From assembly GCA_965602635.1 (NCBI GenBank), contig CBFCZU010000151.1, positions 1 to 10,523 on the forward strand: a stretch of 10,523 nt of DNA. Reading direction: 5' to 3'. The notes below the pieces were generated by a model, which worked only from the letters and a program-made list of their open reading frames with translations, had not been told where the DNA came from and searched no databases. The translations under genes were made by a program, and so were the position numbers. The DNA is from CBFCZU01 sp965602635 (GTDB lineage Bacteria > Planctomycetota > Phycisphaerae > SM23-33). Positions 1-6,515 of this stretch are shown here, in pieces; positions within the stretch are counted from its first letter, which is position 1; each line of letters opens with the position of its first letter.

Positions 1-1
1 C

Positions 2-505
2 CTCTCCGGCGTCGCCCCCTGCTACGCCGTGCTGGGCAACTGGGACGTCTGGTACTACAGCGCCGAGAAGCTGTTCTCCGGCACGGGCGTTCGCGTGCTC
101 GACGCCGAGGGCGTGAGGCTCGAGCTGGCCGGGGCCGAGCTTTGGCTCGCCGGCGCGCCGGTCCACGAGGGCGGCGCCATCGACCGGGCCCTGGCGGCGG
201 CACCGGCCGGGGCGTTCACCATACTGCTGTATCACTACCCCGACGAAATCCACCACGCCGCCAAGCTGAAGGTGGACCTCTACCTCGCCGGCCACACCCA
301 CGGCGGGCAAATCGCCCTGCCGCTGTACGGGGCGCTGGTGACGCTCTCGAGCTACGGCAAGCAGTTCGAGCGCGGGCTGCACCGCGTCGGGCCCACGCAC
401 TTGTACGTCAATCGCGGAATCGGAATGGAAGGCGGCACCGCGCCGCGGGTGCGCTTCTGCGCCCGGCCGGAGGTGACGCTGATAGAGCTGTCGCCGGGTG
501 AGTGA
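2..505 (+). CDS. Metallophosphoesterase, YaeI/YkuE-like (3' part; 5' end outside window)
   Basis: The reading frame is open from the left edge and ends at TGA 503-505, so only the C-terminal 167 codons are seen. The visible part holds the second half of a calcineurin-type metallophosphoesterase: a VLGNWD block (GN-[H]-D motif, bases 32-46), a LYHYPDE block with the metal-binding His, and GHTHGGQ at 290-310. The last motif followed by QIALPLYG is typical of the membrane-associated YaeI/YkuE group, some members of which hydrolyse lipid-linked phosphoesters. The Asp-containing N-terminal motifs and any membrane anchor lie outside the window. One oddity is that the His of the usual GNHD/GNHE motif is Trp here. 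The sulfatase start follows 29 bp after the stop on the same strand, so the two may be co-transcribed. The substrate cannot be told from the sequence. Confidence 0.88.
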   Translation, partial: LSGVAPCYAVLGNWDVWYYSAEKLFSGTGVRVLDAEGVRLELAGAELWLAGAPVHEGGAIDRALAAAPAGAFTILLYHYPDEIHHAAKLKVDLYLAGHTHGGQIALPLYGALVTLSSYGKQFERGLHRVGPTHLYVNRGIGMEGGTAPRVRFCARPEVTLIELSPGE

Positions 506-534
506 CGCCGCCCGCGCCGCCGAAAGGACAGACA

Positions 535-1908
535 TTGAGCACGCAACGCCCCAGGCCGAACATCCTGTTCATCATGGACGACCAGCACCGGTTCGACTAT
601 CTGCATTGCGCCGGCGCCGGCTTCATCCGCACGCCGAACCTCGACGCCCTGGCGGCCCGCGGGGTGCGCTTCACCCGCTGCACGACGAACTGCCCGGTGT
701 GCGCCCCGGCGCGGATCGGCCTGGCGACGGGGCTCCAGCCGCTGCGGCTGGGCAGCGTGGATAACGCCAGCTACCTGCCCCGCTCGGCCGTGACTTACTA
801 CCAGCGGCTGCGCGACCACGGCTACCGCGTCGGGTGCGTGGGCAAGCTCGACCTGGCCAAGCCCGACCACTACAACGGGCGCCACGGCGACCGGCCTTGC
901 GTGTACGGCTGGGGCTTCACCCACCCGGAAGAATGCGAGGGCAAGATGCACGCCGGCAGCTCGCCGACGCCGCTGGGGCCGTACACCTACATGCTCGAGG
1001 AACGCGGGCTGCTGGCCGACTTCCACGCCGACTACCAGGCCCGCAGCGCCGCCGGGTGGGTGAAGGGCGCCTCGCACGACTCCGTCCTGCCGGCCGACGC
1101 CTTCGAGGACGTGTACGTCGGGCGCCGCGCGGCCGAGTGGATAGAGAGAGTCCCCGACGACTTCCCCTGGCACTTCTTCGTGAGCTTCGTCGGCCCGCAC
1201 GACCCGTTCGACCCGCCGAGCGAGTACGCCGACAGGTACCGCGACGCCGAGATGCCCGCGCCGATCGTCGATTCCATGGCCGGCAAGCCAGCGTCCGTCG
1301 CCGCGCGCGTCCGCGGACTGGAGGCCGGGGAGATCGCCTTCACGCGGCGGCAGTACTGCGCCCTGATCGAGCTGATCGACGAGCAGGTCGGGCAGATTCT
1401 CGACGCCCTCGAGGCACGCGGAATGGCCGAGAACACCCACGTCGTCTTGGCCAGCGACCACGGCGAGATGCTGGGCGACCACGGGCTGTACGGGAAGTCC
1501 GTCGCCTACGAGCCCGCCCTGCGGGTGCCGCTGATCGTGGCCGGGCCCGGCATCGAGGGCGGGCGGACATCGGACGCCCTGGTGGAGCTGATCGACGTGA
1601 ACCCGACGATATGCCAGCTCGCCGGCCTGCCGCCGCAGGAGAACATCGACGCGATGTCGCTGGGCCCCGTGCTCCGCGGCGAGACCGACGGCCACCGGAC
1701 CGAGGCCGTCAGCGCGATCCGCGGCTTCCGCTGCATACGCACCGAGGGGCACAAGCTGATCGACAACTACGGCGGCCCCAACGAGCTGTACGACCTGGCC
1801 GCCGACCCCCAAGAGCTGCACAACATCGCCGCCGACGAGCCGCAGCTCGCCCGCGACCTCCGCCGCAGAATGGAAGAGCGGTTCATGGAAGGCAAGTGGC
1901 GGCGGTAG
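535..1908 (+). CDS. S1-family sulfatase (formylglycine type), TTG start
   Basis: This is a sulfate-ester hydrolase of the alkaline-phosphatase superfamily. I chose TTG 535 because AAAGGA at 523-528 lies 6 nt upstream and the conserved RPNILFIMDDQ strand begins just after it. A GTG at 502 would add 11 Pro-rich residues and has no visible ribosome binding site. From TTG the protein has 457 residues. D15 and D16 are the first metal ligands. C56 in VCAPARIGLATG fits the C-x-P-x-R signature, in which Cys is converted to formylglycine. H222 lies in GPHDPFDPP, and D308-H309 in SDHGEMLGDHG with K321 complete the metal and sulfate site. The C-terminus (ELYDLAADPQELHN) is the usual small sulfatase subdomain. 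The common GKWH block reads GKLD here (K104, D106). No signal peptide is present, so a cytoplasmic enzyme acting on imported fragments is likely. The substrate is unknown; a choline- or aryl-sulfatase-like role cannot be separated from a carbohydrate one. Confidence 0.93.
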   Translation: MSTQRPRPNILFIMDDQHRFDYLHCAGAGFIRTPNLDALAARGVRFTRCTTNCPVCAPARIGLATGLQPLRLGSVDNASYLPRSAVTYYQRLRDHGYRVGCVGKLDLAKPDHYNGRHGDRPCVYGWGFTHPEECEGKMHAGSSPTPLGPYTYMLEERGLLADFHADYQARSAAGWVKGASHDSVLPADAFEDVYVGRRAAEWIERVPDDFPWHFFVSFVGPHDPFDPPSEYADRYRDAEMPAPIVDSMAGKPASVAARVRGLEAGEIAFTRRQYCALIELIDEQVGQILDALEARGMAENTHVVLASDHGEMLGDHGLYGKSVAYEPALRVPLIVAGPGIEGGRTSDALVELIDVNPTICQLAGLPPQENIDAMSLGPVLRGETDGHRTEAVSAIRGFRCIRTEGHKLIDNYGGPNELYDLAADPQELHNIAADEPQLARDLRRRMEERFMEGKWRR

Positions 1909-1963
1909 GCCCACCCCCGGCCTTGGTGTACACTATCGGCGACATGACGATCGGAGCGAAACC

Positions 1964-2488
1964 ATGAGCATGAGCACCGAGCAGCTCGCCCGGCGGGTCA
2001 AGGAAGTGGCGTACCTCGAGGGCGACTTCGTCCTCCGCAGCGGGCGGCGGAGCAAGTTCTACCTCGACAAGTACCTCTTCGAGACGGCTCCGGACATCCT
2101 GGCGGAGATGGGCCGGCGGATGGGCGAGCACGCCGCCGACGCCGACGTCATCGCCGGGCCGGAGCTGGGTGCGGTGGCGCTGGCGGCCGCGGCCAGCATC
2201 GCCACGGGCAAGCCCTTCGCCATCGTCCGCAAGGCCCGCAAGGACCACGGCACGGCCAAGCTGATCGAGGGTGCGCCCGTGGCCGGCAAGAAGGTCCTGC
2301 TGGTGGAGGACGTGGGCACCACCGCCGGGGCGGCGCTGGAGGCGGCCGAGACGCTAAAGGCCGCCGGGGCCCGGATCACCCGACTCGTCTTCGCCATCGA
2401 CCGCATGGAGGGCGCCCGCGAGAACGTCCAGGCCGCCGGCATCGAGTTCCACGCCATCCTCACCGCCGAGGACCTCGGCATCAAGTGA
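1964..2488 (+). CDS. pyrE: Orotate phosphoribosyltransferase
   Basis: The enzyme converts orotate and PRPP to orotidine 5'-monophosphate in de novo pyrimidine synthesis in the cytoplasm. The 174-residue protein carries the family blocks in order: LRSGRRSKFYLDK (about 24-36), VIAGPELGAVALA (62-74), the flexible catalytic loop RKARKDHG (89-96, with K90, K93 and H95), and the PRPP-binding loop VLLVEDVGTTAGAAL (111-125, acidic pair E115-D116). It is shorter than the roughly 213-residue enterobacterial enzyme but complete, matching the compact form seen in many phyla. ATG 1964 is preceded by GGAG (1953-1956) at 7 nt; a second ATG at 1970 is less well placed. The 55-bp gap after the sulfatase contains TACACT (1929-1934), a possible weak -10 box without a clear -35, so co-transcription with the sulfatase remains possible. 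The 3' end overlaps the convergent ABC-F gene by 8 bp. Confidence 0.93.
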   Translation: MSMSTEQLARRVKEVAYLEGDFVLRSGRRSKFYLDKYLFETAPDILAEMGRRMGEHAADADVIAGPELGAVALAAAASIATGKPFAIVRKARKDHGTAKLIEGAPVAGKKVLLVEDVGTTAGAALEAAETLKAAGARITRLVFAIDRMEGARENVQAAGIEFHAILTAEDLGIK

Positions 2489-3992
2489 CCCGAAGGACCA
2501 TTTGCTGCGGCCGATCCTCCTCGGGGGCGATCTCCCATCGCGTCCGGGTGAGCGTTTCCAGGAAGCGCAGGTCGTGGCTGACCAGCAGCAGGGCCGAGGG
2601 GCACTGGCCCAAGGCCGACTCGACGCACTCGATCGACGGCAGGTCGAGGTGGTTGGTGGGCTCGTCCATGATGATCAGCCACGGGCGGCGGGCCATGCCC
2701 AGGGCCAGCATGAGCTTCCTCACCTCGCCGGGGCTGGGGTCGTCTGTCTCCATGAGCCGCTGGGGGTCCGAGCCCAGGCAGGCGATGACCGACATGACGT
2801 CGCCGCGCCGGTCCTTGGGCAGCGACCGGACGGCCAAGATGACCTCCGCGGCGGCGGCGCGGTCGATCTCCTGGGCGAGGTAAACGAGCTTGTCCGCCGG
2901 CAGGTCGAGTGCGGCGACGATGTGGCGGACGAGCGTGCTCTTGCCTCCGCCGTTGGGCCCGACCAGCGCCACCCGGTCGGCGGGGGTCATCGCCAGGGGC
3001 GGGCAGGCGAGCTGCCGCCCGCCGCCCAGCGGCAGCGGACCCGCCGGCAGGCGGAAGAGGAAGTCGCGCCGTGCCCTCGCCCCGCGCATGTCGATGCCCA
3101 GCCGCCGGCGCTTGGGCACGCGGACGGCGGCGAGCTTTTCCCGCGCCTGGTCGACCCGGCCGTCCATCTGGCGGAGCACCCGCCCCGCCTGGCCGTCCTT
3201 GCCGGTCATCCGCGCCCGGTTCCTGCGCTCGCGGGCGTCGTGGTCCTTGATCGCCAGCCCGCGCTTCGAGCGGAGGCGTTGCGACCGGGCGGCCTGGCGC
3301 TCGCGGTCGGCCGCCTCGCGGGCAAGCCGGGTCAGCTCGCGCTTGGCCTGCTCGCGCTGGGTCCGCGCCCGCCGGCCCTCGGCCTCGGCCAGGGCGAGGG
3401 CCTTGGTGTAGCCCCCGGGGCGCATCACCGCAACCGGCGGCTCGATGAACAGGCACTGCCGGCAGAGGCCGTCCAGCAGGGCGCGGTCGTGAGAGACCAG
3501 CAGCCCCACGCCGCGGAAGGACTTCAGCGCCGCCGCCAGCAGACGACGGGCCTGAAGGTCGATGTGGTTGCTCGGCTCATCGACCGCCAGCGCGCCCGGG
3601 CGGCGCCACAGGGCGACGGCTATCTGTGCCCGCTTTCGCTCGCCGTGGCTGAGCGTGTGCCAGCGGCCCGCCCAGTCCGGGGCGATCCCGAGCTGCCCGC
3701 GCAGCTTTCGGGCCCTGCGGTCATCGGCGGCCACGAACCGCGAAAGCTCCCCCGGCGGGTCGTCCGTCCGCTGCTGGCAGTAGATAACCTCCTCCGGCGA
3801 GCGCACGGAGCCCCGGGCGGGCGCCAGCTCGCCGCACGCCAGGCGCAGCAGCGTGGTCTTGCCCGACCCGTTGGCCCCCACCACGCCCGTCCAGCCGAGG
3901 GGCAGCTCCACACTGAGCCCCTCGAACACGGCCGCGCCGGCCGAGGGGTAGAAGAACGATACGTCGCGAAATTCCAGATGTGCTTTCGTCAT
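2481..3992 (-). CDS. ABC-F family ATPase (two nucleotide-binding domains, no membrane domain)
   Basis: The 503-residue soluble protein has two ABC ATPase domains joined by a charged linker and no membrane segments. This is the ABC-F layout; these proteins act on the ribosome E site in translation rescue or antibiotic protection. Domain 1 has Walker A GANGSGKT (39-46), signature LSHGE (114-118), Walker B LAVDEPSNHID (135-145) and an H-loop SHD (167-169). A very basic helical linker (about 200-300) should form the tRNA-interaction arm. Domain 2 has Walker A GPNGGGKS (345-352), a degenerate signature DPSPGE (418-423), Walker B LIIMDEPTNHLD (439-450) and H473. The start ATG at 3992 has GGAG about 10 nt upstream, inside a potential stem. 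The gene may be expressed from its own promoter at 4260-4287 with a leader of roughly 260 nt. Housekeeping versus resistance function cannot be decided here; the length and the absent C-terminal extension are compatible with both. Confidence 0.93.
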   Translation of the reverse strand: MTKAHLEFRDVSFFYPSAGAAVFEGLSVELPLGWTGVVGANGSGKTTLLRLACGELAPARGSVRSPEEVIYCQQRTDDPPGELSRFVAADDRRARKLRGQLGIAPDWAGRWHTLSHGERKRAQIAVALWRRPGALAVDEPSNHIDLQARRLLAAALKSFRGVGLLVSHDRALLDGLCRQCLFIEPPVAVMRPGGYTKALALAEAEGRRARTQREQAKRELTRLAREAADRERQAARSQRLRSKRGLAIKDHDARERRNRARMTGKDGQAGRVLRQMDGRVDQAREKLAAVRVPKRRRLGIDMRGARARRDFLFRLPAGPLPLGGGRQLACPPLAMTPADRVALVGPNGGGKSTLVRHIVAALDLPADKLVYLAQEIDRAAAAEVILAVRSLPKDRRGDVMSVIACLGSDPQRLMETDDPSPGEVRKLMLALGMARRPWLIIMDEPTNHLDLPSIECVESALGQCPSALLLVSHDLRFLETLTRTRWEIAPEEDRPQQMVLRVT

Positions 3993-4317
3993 GGCTCGTC
4001 GGCTCCGGCAACTTCCGCGGGTTCGGGACGGCTCGACGCGGCGCCCGCCCCGCGGCCGGAGCTGAAAGGCTCAATGGTTCGCTACGAAGGGAAGCGGCCA
4101 CGGGCGGACGTTGACGGGACGAACCGACCGTCACCCGAGGCGACTAGCGCCCGCGAGGCCGTGTCGGCGGAGCAGCTTCGCTCGCGCGTCCCGTCCTGTT
4201 ACCGTCGTCTCATTCCCGTGTGTCCGCGATTCGAGGTGCCAGCAATCGACCAGTCACGTATTCTAGGCATCGCCCGCGCCGGTTCAAGCCCATTTCGTCG
4301 CGCCGGCGAGCGCCGAG
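3993..4317 (-). promoter_or_regulatory. Non-coding leader region of the ABC-F gene
   Basis: This 325-bp stretch lies between the stop of the STN-protein gene and the ABC-F start, and I find no convincing protein gene on either strand. Read on the minus strand, it contains a sigma70-like promoter near its upstream end, a four-codon ATG open frame (4199-4213), and a stem next to the ABC-F start. In that stem GCTCCGGC (4055-4062) pairs with GCCGGAGC (4002-4009), and an inner CGCGGG (4049-4054) pairs with CCCGCG (4016-4021). A 6-nt bulge separates the two helices on the downstream side. The downstream arm covers the GGAG ribosome binding site. Long leaders are known from several antibiotic-responsive ABC-F genes; applying that here is inference. 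Confidence 0.45.
4260..4287 (-). promoter_or_regulatory. Candidate sigma70 promoter for the ABC-F gene
   Basis: On the minus strand the sequence reads TTGAAC (4282-4287), 16 nt, TAGAAT (4260-4265). This gives a -10 box with five of six consensus bases and a -35 box with four of six. It starts about 30 bp downstream of the preceding gene's stop codon. Transcription would begin near 4253, giving a leader of about 260 nt before the ABC-F ATG. The call rests on consensus matching only; such matches are less frequent by chance in GC-rich DNA but not rare. Confidence 0.45.
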
Positions 4318-5877
4318 CTATGGCCGCAGGATCGTCAGCCACTCCTTCGCCTCCTTGGCGGCGGCGGTGGCGGGGTATTCCTTGACGATCTTTTCGTAGA
4401 ACTTGATCGCCGTCCTTCTCAGTCCGGCCTTGCGGTTGAGGTCCGCGAGCTTGAGCGCATTCGCGGCCTGGAGCTCCTGCTCGGCGGTCGCCTTGGCGGC
4501 GGGCTTGGCGGGGGCGGGCTCATCCTTCGGTTTGCCCGCCGCGCCCTCGTCCGCACAGGTGATCTTGAAATCGTCCAGGGTGACGGCCTGGCCCTCTGCT
4601 GCGGCCGTCAAGAAGTGGACGTACCTGAGCTTGGCGCCGGCCGGCAGAGGATCACAGTCCATCGACACCGTCCTGTTGGCAAGACTGCACGTGAGCTTCC
4701 TGCCGCGGATCAAGAGCCTCAACGGGTACGCCTTGCCCTCCTTCAGGGGAGGAAAGTGCACACCGGCGATCGTCCCTTTCGCGCCCACCAAAGGAGCCGA
4801 AATGCAGATCAGCTCGCACCAGCCGCGCTCCACCTGGCGGAGGACGTCACAGATGTAGACGACTCGCTGTTTACTATCCGCCGGGGTGAATATCAGAAGG
4901 ATCGTGACGGTGCTGGCTTTGTCGCCCTTGAAGCTCAGCGTGGTCTTAAACTCGATGCCCCCGGCGGCCGGAGTGTCCGGCTGAAAGATCACCTCGACCG
5001 CCTTGCCTGTCAGCAGGATCTTCCCCTTCTCGGCGGTCCACTTGCCTTCTGGCTTCGGCGTCGCGCCGGCGGGCATCGGACCCGCCTTGAGCCGACTGGT
5101 CTTGTCCGGGCGGAAGAGCAGTCGCCGCTTTCCCGCCGTGGCGGGCGGCACCGGCTCCCACGCCCCCGCTCCGACGATGGTCTCCAGCGCAGGAACCAGG
5201 ACATTGAGGCGATCGGAGAAAGCCTTGCACCGGGCAGTCGTTGGCCCCAAGCCTTCCGGTGTGAGGTGCACGGCAACCTCGCGCAGCTTCTGATCGATCT
5301 GCCTAAGCACCGGCCCGGCGGTTTGTCGCAGTTGGCGCTCCAGTGCTGCGACCCGCCCACGCGTGGCGGGCAGGCCCGCCCGGGCCTTGAGAAGCTGCTT
5401 GACCAGGCGAGTCGCCTTGGACGCGCGGGCGTTCACTGCCTCGAGATCCGCATCAAGGTGGGAGACGAATCGACCATCGGCGACGGCCTTGGGCAGGATG
5501 AGCGCCCGGCCATGCTCCACGACGAAGCCCAGCGCCCCCGGCCCAGCCGCCTTGTCCAGTACCTGCCGCAGCGCGGCGGCCGCGGGGATGTTCTTCCCCT
5601 TCAACGTCACCGGCGTCTGCGGGGTGAGCTTGATCTTCGCCCGCTTGACGGCCTCCCAGTCCACCTCGATCTTGCACTGGGCCATGTCGCCGACGAATTG
5701 GATAACGTCCTTGAACGGCAGAGTGCTGATCTCAACCTCGCGCACACGCGCGCGGAGAGCCGTGCGGACGGCGGCGTCATCTGCGGGCTGTGTCGACGGC
5801 GGGCCGGCCTGGGCGAATCCGGCAAAGGCAAGGCACGCCCCCACGGCTGCGATAAGCATGATGCGAAGCGGCTTCAT
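4318..5877 (-). CDS. Exported protein with STN-like domain, beta-sandwich-like region and TPR-like tail
   Basis: The 519-residue protein starts with a clear Sec signal peptide (MKPLRIMLIAAVGACLAFAG..., cleavage after FAQA-24). The mature N-terminus GPPSTQPADD is a style common in Phycisphaerae. Residues about 46-132 resemble the secretin/TonB short N-terminal (STN) fold: FKDVIQFVGDMAQCKIEVDW, then VTLKGKNIPAAAALRQVLD, then FVVEHGRALILPK. Residues 135-205 look like a helical, possibly coiled-coil region. Residues about 278-442 are beta-rich with a terminal LDDFKIT strand, as in concanavalin-like (LamG/DUF1080-like) sandwiches. A Pro-Ala-Lys linker follows (443-465), then a TPR-like helix pair (466-519, with IKFYEKIVKEYPATAAAKEAKEWL). 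No secretin pore domain is present. It probably acts in the periplasm or at the envelope, perhaps in binding a partner or glycan. GGAGG lies about 6 nt before ATG 5877, in the 12-bp gap after the dUTPase stop. The exact role is not recognised. Confidence 0.85.
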   Translation of the reverse strand: MKPLRIMLIAAVGACLAFAGFAQAGPPSTQPADDAAVRTALRARVREVEISTLPFKDVIQFVGDMAQCKIEVDWEAVKRAKIKLTPQTPVTLKGKNIPAAAALRQVLDKAAGPGALGFVVEHGRALILPKAVADGRFVSHLDADLEAVNARASKATRLVKQLLKARAGLPATRGRVAALERQLRQTAGPVLRQIDQKLREVAVHLTPEGLGPTTARCKAFSDRLNVLVPALETIVGAGAWEPVPPATAGKRRLLFRPDKTSRLKAGPMPAGATPKPEGKWTAEKGKILLTGKAVEVIFQPDTPAAGGIEFKTTLSFKGDKASTVTILLIFTPADSKQRVVYICDVLRQVERGWCELICISAPLVGAKGTIAGVHFPPLKEGKAYPLRLLIRGRKLTCSLANRTVSMDCDPLPAGAKLRYVHFLTAAAEGQAVTLDDFKITCADEGAAGKPKDEPAPAKPAAKATAEQELQAANALKLADLNRKAGLRRTAIKFYEKIVKEYPATAAAKEAKEWLTILRP

Positions 5878-5889
5878 GGCTTTCCTCCC

Positions 5890-6366
5890 CTATACCACCT
5901 GTCGGTTTTCGTCCTCGTGCTCTTGGTGCTCAGCCTGGGTGCGGCCCTGGTCCTGGCGGCGGTGGTTGATGGCGAGCTTGGCGGCGTAGAGGCGGTACAC
6001 GTCGGCGGGCGTCATCCCCAGGAGCTGGCAGATGCTGATCCAGAAGAACAGCATGTCGGTCGCCTCGACGCGGGCGTTCTGCACGTCGCGCAGCTCGTAC
6101 TGCCTGCCCTCGCGGGCCTCGCGGTACCAGTGCTTCCAGGCGAGCGTCTCCTGGAGCTCGCCGCACTCTGCCGCCAGCGCGTCCAGGTAGCACTTCAGCG
6201 CCCTGCCGACCTCCAGGCGGACGCCGCCGGCGGCGGGCAGCTCGCCCGAGGCCTCCGCGGCCGCCAGCGCCGAGCCGAGCGCCTGAGTGTCGAACCCCGC
6301 CCGGGCGTTCAACGCCGCCTGGAGCGGCCAGATGTCTTCCAGCGACGAAACCGTCTTCTCGTCCAT
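5890..6366 (-). CDS. Dimeric all-alpha dUTP diphosphatase (dUTPase-2 / MazG-like superfamily)
   Basis: The protein should hydrolyse dUTP to dUMP and pyrophosphate, keeping uracil out of DNA and feeding thymidylate synthesis. It has 158 residues and no export signal. The two metal-binding blocks of the all-alpha NTP pyrophosphatase fold are visible: E67-x2-E70-x2-E73 in AECGELQETLAWKHW, and E101-x2-D104 in NARVEATDMLFFWI. The family tail INHRRQDQGRT (133-143) follows the conserved LLGMTPADVYRLYAAK helix. ATG 6366 has GGAGG at 6375-6379, 8 nt upstream, and a good promoter at 6391-6419. After GRT the C-terminus (QAEHQEHEDENRQVV) looks like non-family sequence. It is encoded by a short-period purine-rich stretch that resembles part of the hairpin at 9.73 kb. 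The STN-protein gene begins 12 bp downstream, so they probably share a transcript. Confidence 0.88.
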   Translation of the reverse strand: MDEKTVSSLEDIWPLQAALNARAGFDTQALGSALAAAEASGELPAAGGVRLEVGRALKCYLDALAAECGELQETLAWKHWYREAREGRQYELRDVQNARVEATDMLFFWISICQLLGMTPADVYRLYAAKLAINHRRQDQGRTQAEHQEHEDENRQVV

Positions 6367-6390
6367 GTCCCCAGCCTCCGATCGGGATCA

Positions 6391-6419
6391 ATTGTCCGCC
6401 CCCGGCTGCGCTTTGACAA
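6391..6419 (-). promoter_or_regulatory. Candidate sigma70 promoter of the dUTPase operon
   Basis: On the minus strand TTGTCA (6414-6419) is separated by exactly 17 nt from GACAAT (6391-6396). That is five of six and four of six consensus bases. The predicted start near 6384 would leave a short leader of about 18 nt that still contains the GGAGG of the dUTPase. Spacing and placement fit well; no experimental support is available. Confidence 0.5.
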
Positions 6420-6442
6420 CCGGAAATCGCGGCCATGTCGGG

Positions 6443-6472
6443 TTGCCCCGGGGCGGCTCAATTGTGTAAGAT
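6443..6472 (+). promoter_or_regulatory. Candidate promoter of the lipoprotein esterase gene
   Basis: TTGCCC (6443-6448), 18 nt, TAAGAT (6467-6472) precedes the lipoprotein ATG by about 44 bp. The -10 has four of six consensus bases and sits in the AT-rich patch CAATTGTGTAAGATTCTA, which stands out from its surroundings. Together with the dUTPase promoter it makes this a divergent regulatory region of 149 bp. Confidence 0.4.
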
Positions 6473-6515
6473 TCTACGGCTGGAGGGCGCTGCCTCCCGG
6501 CGGAGAAGACCGAAA

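Noticed and set aside
502..534. GTG 502 as the sulfatase start, overlapping the metallophosphoesterase stop
   Set aside because: No ribosome binding site is visible and it adds a Pro-rich non-conserved stretch; TTG 535 has AAAGGA at good spacing.
352..1914. Minus-strand open frame opposite the sulfatase
   Set aside because: The plus strand carries every sulfatase motif; the antisense translation is Val/Gly/Ala/Arg-rich without motifs.
2502..4385. Long plus-strand open frame opposite the ABC-F gene
   Set aside because: Its translation is low-complexity Arg/Pro/Ala/Gly-rich with no motif, and it lies antisense to a gene with clear ATPase motifs; it is a by-product of high GC.
6413..6418. Perfect TTGACA on the plus strand as -35 box of the lipoprotein gene
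   Set aside because: No acceptable -10 box follows at 16-18 nt; the overlapping TTGTCA on the minus strand, with GACAAT at 17 nt, explains the site better.
6435..6515. Upstream ATG 6435 as lipoprotein start
   Set aside because: It would bury the lipoprotein signal peptide behind 27 residues and would start upstream of the likely promoter.
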